NCBI RefSeq assembly: GCF_001192835.1
Contig: NZ_DF968182.1
Coordinates: forward strand, 2,513,113-2,577,112
Reading direction: 5' to 3'
Source of the DNA: Lentimicrobium saccharophilum
Lineage (GTDB): Bacteria > Bacteroidota > Bacteroidia > Bacteroidales > Lentimicrobiaceae
Length of the DNA stretch: 64,000 nt
Both the position numbers and the translations under genes were made by a program. The notes below the pieces were generated by a model. That model saw only the letters and a list, made by a program, of their open reading frames with translations. It ran no database searches and was not told the DNA's origin. Positions 10,174-18,202 of the stretch are shown here, in pieces (positions within the stretch are counted from its first letter, which is position 1; every line of letters begins with the position of its first letter).

Positions 10174-11505
10174 ATGAAAAAATTACTGATTGCATTCTTG
10201 CTACTATTTTTTGTGGTAACCACCGGGCTGTTTGCCCAGGTTGATCTGAACAGGGTGGTAAACCGCAGCATGAAAAAAGCTGAAAGGAACGTTGAAAACC
10301 GCGTGGAACGCCGGCTCGACAGAGGCGTTGATAAAGTGCTCGACAAAACCGAAGAAGGGATTGATGAAACTGTAAAAGGCGACGGAAAGGATAAGAAGAA
10401 AGAGGAAGCTCAATCTGACAGCAAGGACAACGGAAACAAATCCGGTTCAAAGTCAGACAATAAGCAGGCGGCTGATAATACCGCTCCTGTAAAAGACGAA
10501 ACTCCGGCTCCTCAGGAACCCGAAAAGCCCAAACCTGCGCTGGAATGGGCAAAGTATGATTTTGTACCCGGCACTGAGATTATTTTTGAAGACAATCAGG
10601 AAGGTGAGCAAAACGGTGAGTTTCCGAGCAAATGGGATTTGGCAGGCGGGGTTGTTGAAAATGCTTTTTTTGACAACTTAAGTGTAATTTTTTTCAGGGA
10701 GATTGGGAATACAGGTGGAATCACCCCTTTGCTTAAAGACAGCAAAAGTGATTACCTGCCTGATGAGTTTACCATTGAGTTTGATTGTTATTTCGAGAAA
10801 GAAGTTTACAACCAACGTTACTATGTGAGCTTTTATGCTGCGAAAAAGCAAAAAACAGTTTTAAAAAGGCTTGTTTTATCTACAAATCAAGCTCAATATG
10901 GTACAACTGATATTCAAGGTATTTATCCGGGTGCCAGTCGTTCAAATATTGACAAAAATGCCCGTTGGCGTCATATTGCGATTTCCTTCAATAAAAGAGC
11001 TTTAAAAGTTTATATGGATGATGCACGCCTGCTCAATATTCCTAATATTGAAGAAAATCCGACAGGGGTAACCCTTGGAACAACCAGTCAGAAAACAGGA
11101 TACTACTTCATCAAAAACATCCGCATCGCTAAAGGAGCAGTTCCTCTATACGATAAGTTCCTTACCGATGGTAAGTTTGTCACCACCGGAATTAAATTTG
11201 ATGTAAACAAAGCTACCATCAAACCCGAAAGTATGGGAACCATTAATTATGTAGTTAAGATGATGCAGGATCATCCGGAATTAAAATTCTCCGTCGAAGG
11301 CCATACCGACAGCGACGGCGACGATGCATCCAACATGAAGCTTTCAGAGGCCCGTGCCAAGGCAGTAATGGATAAACTTACTGAACTCGGAATTGCCAAA
11401 GATCGCCTTACTTCAAAAGGAAATGGTGAAAGCAAACCTATGGCAGCCAATGATACTCCCGAAGGTAAAGCGCAAAACCGCAGGGTAGAGTTTGTGAAGT
11501 TTTAA
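10174..11505 (+). CDS. OmpA family protein with charged linker and LamG-like middle domain
   Basis: A 443-aa protein. A signal peptide (MKKLLIAFLLLFFVVTTGLFAQ) is followed by a strongly charged helical segment (about residues 25-75, NRSMKKAERNVENRVERRLD) and a low-complexity linker rich in D, K, S and P. Residues about 130-330 look like a concanavalin/LamG-type beta-sandwich (FTIEFDCYF, WRHIAISFNKRALKVYMD). The last 100 residues are a peptidoglycan-binding OmpA domain with EGHTDSDGDDASNMKLSEAR and QNRRVEFV. It probably tethers the outer membrane or a surface structure to the cell wall. It starts a likely three-gene operon, with 19 bp to the next gene. Base composition around 10.7-11.1 kb is more AT-rich than its flanks. 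Confidence 0.9.
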   Translation: MKKLLIAFLLLFFVVTTGLFAQVDLNRVVNRSMKKAERNVENRVERRLDRGVDKVLDKTEEGIDETVKGDGKDKKKEEAQSDSKDNGNKSGSKSDNKQAADNTAPVKDETPAPQEPEKPKPALEWAKYDFVPGTEIIFEDNQEGEQNGEFPSKWDLAGGVVENAFFDNLSVIFFREIGNTGGITPLLKDSKSDYLPDEFTIEFDCYFEKEVYNQRYYVSFYAAKKQKTVLKRLVLSTNQAQYGTTDIQGIYPGASRSNIDKNARWRHIAISFNKRALKVYMDDARLLNIPNIEENPTGVTLGTTSQKTGYYFIKNIRIAKGAVPLYDKFLTDGKFVTTGIKFDVNKATIKPESMGTINYVVKMMQDHPELKFSVEGHTDSDGDDASNMKLSEARAKAVMDKLTELGIAKDRLTSKGNGESKPMAANDTPEGKAQNRRVEFVKF

Positions 11506-11524
11506 CCGCAGCTGAATTAACAGA

Positions 11525-13018
11525 ATGAGAAAATGGTTCATCGCCCTGATGGCAGTGTCTATGATATTGCCCGGCATTGCATCGGCCAACCGTGGCAAGA
11601 TCAGAATAATTGAACATTTGTCCACCGAAAAAGCCCCGTCTGAAAAAATGCAATCGGAGGTGGCTGATAAGTGGATCAGGCACAATCAGATGATTGACCT
11701 GGTGGAGGCTGGTTATCTATCCCGGATTCAGGACCTGGCTTACAGGATTGGCAACAATCAGAATCTTGAAGTTGATCAGGATGCCGCCAATACTATGGAA
11801 AATTTTATTCTTTCGGCATCATTTAACTGTATACCTGATGAACTACCTGATGGAGTTGAAAATGAAGACCATCCGGGGATAATGGCATCTTATTACTTTG
11901 TTTTCCACTTTGAGCTCAGCGATCCGCAGACCAATGAGATTGTCAGCATGTATAAAGTTGACGCGAAATTTACCTCTGCCAACCGCTTAAGTGCTCAGGA
12001 ACAGGCCGAACTCGCCTTAAAGTTGCTTGATGATCCGGGCATACCCAACATTGATCAGATTGAAGCTGATATTACTGCAAATGCCGATTACCACTCTGCA
12101 AGAATCCGCTATGCAGGAACAAGCGCAGCAAACGGTAAAAATACAGGAAAGGTAACGGTTTCCGGCATCAGGAATAATGTAATCGGGGAGGCAAAAAACA
12201 ATCCCATATCGGGATTTGAACTCAGATGCGAAAAAGGAAAGTTTAAAAAAACCAATACCCGTTTTGTACGTTTTGAAGGTAATGAGTACTTTCACGGAGG
12301 GCCCAATTCCATAAGTTTTGACTACGAAACCTACAATTGTGCTGATTTTGAAAATGATAAAACCGAGGAAAGGTTTACTTTGGTTCAGATAAGCCGTTTT
12401 GCCGGAAATATAGAGGAGAAATTAGTTCAGGAAGAAGTGGTTGAATTTAATTGCGGGTCATACAATATTACAGCTCATTATTCAGCTCCCGGATTTGCCG
12501 ATGCCAAAGTGGTGTGGAAAAATGTAAGTGTACTTATTCCCGATGATTTATCGAAAATACCGGTTTATCATGCCGAAGATTTCGAAAATGATGATGTTCC
12601 GGAAGTAATTATTCCCTATGCCATTAATATTCCTGACTATGGCATGGAATATTACCTGAGTGAGTGTATGGATGAACTTGAAATTCCCGAAATTATTAGT
12701 CTCAGAGCCGGCCGGCCGGGCGCAGTACTGTGGATTGAAAAAGGGGAGGAAGCGCTGAATAAATGTTCGGTTGAAAAAACTACTGAGAATCCTTTTGTAC
12801 ATCTGGTATTGCAGTTTGATCTCTATATTGGTGAAAATGAAGGCGATGGCGAACAAATTGCCGTGGGCACCGATTCGGAGTTTCCCGATGCCTATACATT
12901 TCCCTGGAAAAGTATAGATCCGGATATACTTGAAAAACTGCAAGCCGGGCAATTTGCCGAAAAGAAGCTCAGCAACCAGGCAGGAGCCACACTTACCATA
13001 ACCTTTGATCCCAAATAG
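11525..13018 (+). CDS. Secreted protein of unknown function (497 aa)
   Basis: A signal peptide is clear (MRKWFIALMAVSMILPGIASA). I do not recognise the rest. It is acidic, predicted to be mostly beta-structured from residue 200 on, and carries several scattered cysteines (in FNCIP, LRCEKG, YNCADF, FNCGSY, SECMDE, NKCSV) that could form disulphides. It lies 19 bp after the OmpA-type gene and 38 bp before a DUF4412-like lipoprotein, all on one strand, which points to a shared envelope role. Confidence 0.7.
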   Translation: MRKWFIALMAVSMILPGIASANRGKIRIIEHLSTEKAPSEKMQSEVADKWIRHNQMIDLVEAGYLSRIQDLAYRIGNNQNLEVDQDAANTMENFILSASFNCIPDELPDGVENEDHPGIMASYYFVFHFELSDPQTNEIVSMYKVDAKFTSANRLSAQEQAELALKLLDDPGIPNIDQIEADITANADYHSARIRYAGTSAANGKNTGKVTVSGIRNNVIGEAKNNPISGFELRCEKGKFKKTNTRFVRFEGNEYFHGGPNSISFDYETYNCADFENDKTEERFTLVQISRFAGNIEEKLVQEEVVEFNCGSYNITAHYSAPGFADAKVVWKNVSVLIPDDLSKIPVYHAEDFENDDVPEVIIPYAINIPDYGMEYYLSECMDELEIPEIISLRAGRPGAVLWIEKGEEALNKCSVEKTTENPFVHLVLQFDLYIGENEGDGEQIAVGTDSEFPDAYTFPWKSIDPDILEKLQAGQFAEKKLSNQAGATLTITFDPK

Positions 13019-13056
13019 TTAGAGAAATTATACGTTTAACCCTTAAACCAAACACA

Positions 13057-13746
13057 ATGAAAGCAAACGGAAAAACCGGAGTTGTACTTATGGCAGCAGC
13101 TGCCCTTTTCTTTACATCCTGCGGCGGAGGTGGCTCAAACATCAATCCCGACTCCAAAATGAGTGAAGTTGCCGGCGAAATGACTGGTATGAAAACCTAT
13201 ATGATTGAGTACAAGAGCACCCTAAACTCACCTGAGATCAAAAGCGTTACCAAAACCGTTCAGTGGGTTGATACCGAAAACGACCGTTACGCCTTCTTTT
13301 CGGAATCAGAAAGCGATTACATGGGAGAAAAACAGACCGATAACTCACTGATGATCATGAAAGATGGATACAGCTATATCATCAACCTCAAGGACAAAAC
13401 CGGTTTTAAAAGCAAGGATGGCGATCTGGAAGATGATCCAACCGATGATGTTATGCCCGAGGATGATGTAACTTTCAGGCAGATGATTGAAGCCGACGGA
13501 GGGAAAATTATCGGAAATGAAAAATTCCTGGAAAGAGATTGTATAGTAGTAGAGATAAATCAGACCGATGACAACGAAGACCCCCTGCCTACCAAAATCT
13601 GGTACTACAAAGGCATCATGCTTAAAATGCAGAATTCCTTTACAACCATGGAAGCCGTCAGGTTTGAAGAAAACGCCGTCATTCCTGCCGAAAAGTTTGA
13701 AGTTCCTTCCGGAATTCAACTTATGGAGATGCCCGTAATGTCCTGA
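13057..13746 (+). CDS. DUF4412-like lipoprotein
   Basis: A 229-aa protein with a lipoprotein signal ending FFTSC (Cys22), followed by a GGGGS stretch. The remainder resembles DUF4412 / LolA-like lipoprotein folds: repeated beta-strands reporting on a modified residue or lipid, with GGKIIGNEKFLERDCIVVEI and PTKIWYYKGIMLKMQ near the C-terminus. Family assignment is from pattern memory, and the function of such proteins is unknown. It closes the OmpA-type operon and is followed by a good hairpin terminator. Confidence 0.65.
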   Translation: MKANGKTGVVLMAAAALFFTSCGGGGSNINPDSKMSEVAGEMTGMKTYMIEYKSTLNSPEIKSVTKTVQWVDTENDRYAFFSESESDYMGEKQTDNSLMIMKDGYSYIINLKDKTGFKSKDGDLEDDPTDDVMPEDDVTFRQMIEADGGKIIGNEKFLERDCIVVEINQTDDNEDPLPTKIWYYKGIMLKMQNSFTTMEAVRFEENAVIPAEKFEVPSGIQLMEMPVMS

Positions 13747-13772
13747 TGAGATTTTTCATGAAAAGCATTTAC

Positions 13773-13802
13773 AACCCTGCGGACCTGTCATTCCGCAGGG
13801 TT
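13773..13802 (+). terminator. Rho-independent terminator after the OmpA-type operon
   Basis: A perfect 11-bp stem (AACCCTGCGGA / TCCGCAGGGTT) with an 8-nt loop is followed by a T-rich tail (CTTCATTTT). It lies 27 bp after the stop of the DUF4412-like gene. Confidence 0.8.
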
Positions 13803-13897
13803 CTTCATTTTCCGGCAGGGTAAGATATTCACCGGGCATTCATACGGAGACGAATGCACTTCATCAAATCACTCCGCGATATTGCTACTGTGGCATT

Positions 13898-13905
13898 TAG
13901 TTTTG
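13898..13905 (+). promoter_or_regulatory. Probable -7 element for the LytS-type kinase
   Basis: TAGTTTTG matches the Bacteroidota -7 consensus TAnnTTTG and lies 25 bp before the ATG at 13930. No clear TTTG or TTG -33 element is seen at the expected distance. Confidence 0.45.
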
Positions 13906-13929
13906 TAAATTAGCCTGAGAATTTGGGTA

Positions 13930-14937
13930 ATGAAAAACTACAGGTCATATCCGGGATACCTGGCTATGCCGGTATTTCTGTTTTTGATGGTACCGTTGCT
14001 GGCCTTTTGGTTCAATCCTGAAATAATATCCGGTCAGGTATGGGTATTGCTGGTGTGGGTTACCGCGATGGCCGGAATTTCCATTCTCTTACAGAATTTT
14101 TTCTTCAAGGCGGGCCGGAAATCCGGGAAGCTATGGCTTATTATTCCGGCTGCCATGCTGCTGCTGGCCCTCGCCTGGTTTTTTACGCTCAGGGTCAGCA
14201 GTGAGATTGTCGGCCCTGCAAAGGCCTGGGATGCGAAATGGGTCAGCCTGATGATCGTATTGCTTTATTCCGGCGGAGGCTATTTTCTGAATTATCTGAT
14301 CCGCGAAGGACAGCTTAGCGTCACGAAACTCGACAATCAGCTAAGCATGAAGGAGCTTGAACTTGATTTCATGAAAAACCAGCTTAATCCGCACTTTCTG
14401 TTCAACAGCCTGAATAACATCGCTGCTACCATCATGGTTAACAAGGAGATGGCGCTTGATTATACATTTAAACTTTCAGAACTTCTCCGTTATCAGGTAG
14501 GGATTTCCGGTCGCGAGACTGTTCCTGTTGATGAAGAGATCGCTTTTATCCGTAACTTTCTGGATATTGAAAAGCTTCGGTTGGGTGGCAGATGCGAAAT
14601 AAACTTCACGGCCGATTCAGGTGATCCTATGGTACTGATACCGCCACTGCTGCTTCACCCGCTGATAGAGCATGCGCTGCGTAAAAGTCTGGGACTTAAC
14701 GGTAAATCTGTCATCAATATCCGGTTGACCTCCAGCCGCGAAGTCGTTAAATTAGAAATAACCAATTCGCTGCCTGATAATCCGGCCTATAAAAATCTGG
14801 CAGGTACCGGTGTTGAAATGCTGAAAAAACGCCTGAATCTTCTTTTTCCCGAAAAGTACACCCTGCATACTGAGAAAAAAACAAACGAATATGAGCTGGT
14901 CCTCGAAGTCCGGCTCGGTAAAAATCACTCAGCATAA
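13930..14937 (+). CDS. LytS/YehU-type sensor histidine kinase with altered N-box
   Basis: A 335-aa protein with four predicted membrane segments within residues 10-125. A short coiled linker and a His_kinase domain follow. The phospho-accepting His155 lies in NQLNPHFLFNSLNN. The ATP-binding region is present, with a GTGVEMLKKRL G-box, but the N-box reads PLIEHALRKSL instead of the usual PLxENAxKHG. The Mg-ATP asparagine is replaced by His248. It is 10 bp upstream of the LytTR response regulator, its evident partner. This type of pair is common in Bacteroidota; the signal is unknown. Confidence 0.9.
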   Translation: MKNYRSYPGYLAMPVFLFLMVPLLAFWFNPEIISGQVWVLLVWVTAMAGISILLQNFFFKAGRKSGKLWLIIPAAMLLLALAWFFTLRVSSEIVGPAKAWDAKWVSLMIVLLYSGGGYFLNYLIREGQLSVTKLDNQLSMKELELDFMKNQLNPHFLFNSLNNIAATIMVNKEMALDYTFKLSELLRYQVGISGRETVPVDEEIAFIRNFLDIEKLRLGGRCEINFTADSGDPMVLIPPLLLHPLIEHALRKSLGLNGKSVINIRLTSSREVVKLEITNSLPDNPAYKNLAGTGVEMLKKRLNLLFPEKYTLHTEKKTNEYELVLEVRLGKNHSA

Positions 14938-14947
14938 CCCTTGAGGC

Positions 14948-15667
14948 ATGGAAAACATAAATGAAAAACTTAGCTGTCTGGTGGTAGACGATGAGCAACC
15001 TGCGCAGTGGGTGCTCACTTCTTACATCAGTGAAACCAGTAATCTTGAATTAAAGGCCTGTGCATTTGATGCGATGGAAGCGCTTGAAGTCATGAAAAAT
15101 CATTCCATCGATCTGTTGTTTCTCGACATCAACCTTCCCGGGCTGAATGGGCTTGAGATGCTTGACACCCTGGAATTTCAGCCCATGGTGATTTTCACCA
15201 CCGCTTATGCTGCCTATGCAGCCGATAGTTTTGAATATAATGTTGTCGATTACCTTGTAAAACCGGTTACCCGCCAGCATTTCGACCGGGCAGTAATGAG
15301 GGCATTTGAAAAAGCCAGGCTCCGCGAAGTCACTGCAAATACGGACACACGTTACCCAACGACATCCCTTGAACTTAACCTGGGTGGCTCAACTGAAACT
15401 GTTGAAACAGAAAACATTGTCTATCTTCAGAGCTACGGGAACTATGTCAAGGTTTTTCTGGAAAACCGCATGATCCTTGCCACCTCCACCACCCATCAGT
15501 TGTTGAGTCAACTGCCGCAGAAATCATTTCTCAGGATTCATAAATCCTTCATAGTAAACCGGAAATATATAAAAGCATACTCGAACAACTCAGTGGTGGC
15601 CGGAAAAGAAAAACTGCCCATAGGAATATCTTACCGGCAATCCGTAGTCACGGCACTGAACCAATAA
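14948..15667 (+). CDS. LytTR-family response regulator
   Basis: A 239-aa regulator. The N-terminal receiver has the phosphorylatable Asp60 in LLFLDINLPGLNGLEML and the conserved KP in YLVKPVTRQHF. The C-terminal LytTR DNA-binding domain occupies about residues 140-239 (IVYLQSYGNYVKVFLENR, FLRIHKSFIVNRKYI). It is cotranscribed with the LytS-type kinase. Its targets cannot be read from this window. Confidence 0.95.
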   Translation: MENINEKLSCLVVDDEQPAQWVLTSYISETSNLELKACAFDAMEALEVMKNHSIDLLFLDINLPGLNGLEMLDTLEFQPMVIFTTAYAAYAADSFEYNVVDYLVKPVTRQHFDRAVMRAFEKARLREVTANTDTRYPTTSLELNLGGSTETVETENIVYLQSYGNYVKVFLENRMILATSTTHQLLSQLPQKSFLRIHKSFIVNRKYIKAYSNNSVVAGKEKLPIGISYRQSVVTALNQ

Positions 15668-15690
15668 AAAGAAAACGAAGCTTAATCCGT

Positions 15691-17874
15691 TCAGGAGATG
15701 TATTTGCCGATCAGCTCGAAGAGTTCTTTTTGCTGGAAAGGCTTGTACAAATAATCACTCACCCCGGCATCCTTCATCTGCTCGGTGGCTTCCGGTGATA
15801 CATTACCGGTAATCATCACCAGCGGAGTTGCAGATTTTTCCGGATCAGGCAATGTTCTTATCCTCCTTGCAAGTTCAAGTCCATCCATGCGGGGCATATA
15901 CATGTCACTCAGTACGATATCGTATCTGTCGGATACAATTTTATCTAAAGCATCTTCACCGTTGTCCGTAAAATCCGTTTTCGCACCGGTCCGTTTAAAG
16001 ATAGTTTTTAAAAGCAGCACATTGAAATAGTCATCATCAGCTATCAGTATTCGTGTTTCAGGCATTTGTATAACGGTACCAAAATCAAATACCCTTGCCG
16101 GTAATGATCCGGCCTCTCCGGGTTCGTATGGGATCCGGACAATAAAGACTGAGCCTTGCCCCATCTCACTTTTTACTTCTATCCGTCCTCCCATTTCTTC
16201 AACCAGTTTTTTCGTTACCGGCAAACCCAGCCCTGTTCCGATCACCCACCGGGAAGAATTCTCCGTATTGAACCTGGCATATTCGTCAAAAACAGTGGCA
16301 AGTTGCCCGGATGTCATGCCAATACCGGTATCCCTGACGCTGATTTCAAGTATCGTTTTTTCGTTGCCTGGAAGCAGTGAAGCATCCAGGGTGATTGTTC
16401 CTTTAATGGTATACTTTACTGCATTGCTTATCAGGTTGTTAAGCACCTGCCGCAACCGGATTTCATCCCCCATCAGCACCTTTCCATGCTTTATTGAAGA
16501 TACTTTTATCCTGAGTTTCTTTTCCCGGATCATACTTTCGAATGACCTAACAGACTGACGTATCGTTTCTTCAGGCCTGAAAGGATTGTTGAGGAAGGTC
16601 ATCTTCCCTGCCTCAAGTTTGGAGAGGTCAAGAATATCGTTTACCGTTGTGAGTAATATCTCCGATGAAGAAAGTATCCCCGCAAGGTATTCCGTTTGTT
16701 CGCTGTTCAAACCAGATTGTTCCAATTGCTCGGTAAATCCTATCACTGAAGAGAGCGGCGTTCTGAATTCATGGCTCATATAGGCCAGAAACCTCCTTTT
16801 CTCTTCGGCTTCTTCGATTGCTTTCTGCTTTGAGGCCACAAGCTTCACCTGGTATCGGTGGTTTTCGCGAAGCATCCATGCCAGCGCCAGGGCGAGCAAA
16901 AACGCCACGAATACCGATACAATCATTGAGGTATGAAGGATTCCCGCCGAACGGGTAATTGTTCTGGCGGACTGATCACGGAAGACATTCTCATTTACCA
17001 CTGCCGTTTCCTTCAGGGCAAACAGTATCTCCCGGATCTCAGCCATCAGGGCATTGTTCAGCTTTACCAGCTTCAGTTCGCTTTGCCTTAACTCATTCCG
17101 CCGCTGTAATTGTCTCCGCAATTGAGTCTGATAATATGAATTTGACCTGCTGATGATGTCATCGGCAAAACGGTGAAGTGAAAAAGTGGTATCTGGTTCT
17201 TCTGCCTCATTTGTCTGCGTTGAAGGATTCTCTCCCTGCTTAACCACAACCTTTGTGTTAATGGTCTGTTGCTCTTCCTCCCCAACAAGAAATGTCTTGA
17301 TTTTCCCAAGCAGTCCCTTTTTCCTCCATCCTGTTGTCTGACTGAAATCGATGGTATCAATGTCCAACCCTCCGGCCCGGGCGGTAAATTTTTTGACAGT
17401 CAGGGGTTCGTCAGGACTCTCAAAGGGAACAGACTCTATGGCTGCCGTAATGATCATCAACGAATCAGCGAGTCGCTTCAGCCTTATGTAGGATCCGGCT
17501 TCCCGGTCGCGCTCATCTATGATCTTTCTGGCTTCAGTCTTACCTGCCTCAGGATTAAAGGGCGCAATCATTGACTGGAGGGTGTCGAGGTGACTGATCA
17601 GCAGGGCAACCTGATTGCGGTAATTGTCAAAATGAACTTTATCATATCCAAGCGTGTATTCCTTGAACTCATTTTCGGCCATAAACAAGGCGGCAAGCGT
17701 ATTCTCAACCTGTGTTACCGGTTGCCGGCTATCTTTGAGAATCGCCAGGGCGGTTGATATTTCATCTTTTTGCTTCTCCCTGATTAATAAGGCAATTACG
17801 GCCACAGCCACCATCATTACCAACAGAGATACGGCCAGAAACGGCATTAATTTTTCTCTTCTGAACAGGCTCAT
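15691..17874 (-). CDS. Membrane hybrid histidine kinase with C-terminal receiver
   Basis: The frame extends back to a TTG at 17931. However, a perfect -7 promoter element (TAACTTTG) at 17901-17908 places the transcript start inside that extension, so I take the ATG at 17874 (MSLFRREKLMPFLAVSLL). Counted from the TTG, the landmarks are: two membrane segments flanking a periplasmic region of roughly 290 residues; HisKA with His387 in YMSHEFRTPLSS; HATPase with GTGLGLPVTKKLV; and a receiver with Asp676 in IVLSDMYMPRMDGLEL. No DNA-binding domain is present, so phosphotransfer must go to another protein or back. It converges with the LytTR gene and is divergent from the PAS kinase at 18203. Confidence 0.9.
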   Translation of the reverse strand: MSLFRREKLMPFLAVSLLVMMVAVAVIALLIREKQKDEISTALAILKDSRQPVTQVENTLAALFMAENEFKEYTLGYDKVHFDNYRNQVALLISHLDTLQSMIAPFNPEAGKTEARKIIDERDREAGSYIRLKRLADSLMIITAAIESVPFESPDEPLTVKKFTARAGGLDIDTIDFSQTTGWRKKGLLGKIKTFLVGEEEQQTINTKVVVKQGENPSTQTNEAEEPDTTFSLHRFADDIISRSNSYYQTQLRRQLQRRNELRQSELKLVKLNNALMAEIREILFALKETAVVNENVFRDQSARTITRSAGILHTSMIVSVFVAFLLALALAWMLRENHRYQVKLVASKQKAIEEAEEKRRFLAYMSHEFRTPLSSVIGFTEQLEQSGLNSEQTEYLAGILSSSEILLTTVNDILDLSKLEAGKMTFLNNPFRPEETIRQSVRSFESMIREKKLRIKVSSIKHGKVLMGDEIRLRQVLNNLISNAVKYTIKGTITLDASLLPGNEKTILEISVRDTGIGMTSGQLATVFDEYARFNTENSSRWVIGTGLGLPVTKKLVEEMGGRIEVKSEMGQGSVFIVRIPYEPGEAGSLPARVFDFGTVIQMPETRILIADDDYFNVLLLKTIFKRTGAKTDFTDNGEDALDKIVSDRYDIVLSDMYMPRMDGLELARRIRTLPDPEKSATPLVMITGNVSPEATEQMKDAGVSDYLYKPFQQKELFELIGKYIS

Positions 17875-17900
17875 AATGAAAGGTAATATTCCATCCCGAA

Positions 17901-17931
17901 CAAAGTTATTTATTCTTTTGAACCATGACAA
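17901..17931 (-). promoter_or_regulatory. Promoter of the hybrid kinase
   Basis: On the minus strand a TTG (17931-17929) is followed after 20 nt by TAACTTTG (17908-17901). This matches the Bacteroidota -33/-7 pattern TTG-N19-21-TAnnTTTG. The predicted transcript start is near 17894, about 20 nt before the ATG at 17874. Confidence 0.65.
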
Positions 17932-17934
17932 GTT

Positions 17935-17957
17935 AAATTTGACAAAGTGTCAAATTT
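17935..17957. promoter_or_regulatory. 23-bp perfect inverted repeat, probable operator
   Basis: The arms AAATTTGACA and TGTCAAATTT are perfect reverse complements around a 3-nt AAG spacer. The repeat ends 3 bp upstream of the -33 element of the hybrid-kinase promoter, a position typical of an activator site. It could also serve the divergent PAS kinase 246 bp away. The binding protein is unknown. Confidence 0.6.
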
Positions 17958-18202
17958 CAGTGATAACTTCTGTACCGGTTATTTCATTGAAACCGGATGA
18001 AACCCTGCCTTAAGCAATAAACTGTCCGGCTTGATTTTTCATAATTACTATATCAGGAAGTCAGGATGTAAAAATCCCCATTCAAGAAATGCAGCAAAAG
18101 AATAAATGATAAAATTTATACACATTCCAAACAGAAGCAACCAAAATATTTAATAATTTTATCATCCCGATATGCTCATCATACTTACCCGTTGCACTAT
18201 AT
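17958..18202. other. Divergent intergenic region before the PAS kinase
   Basis: This is an AT-rich spacer. A near-consensus -7 element (TAATTTTA, 18154-18161) may drive the rightward PAS kinase. No gene or terminator is visible. Confidence 0.35.
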
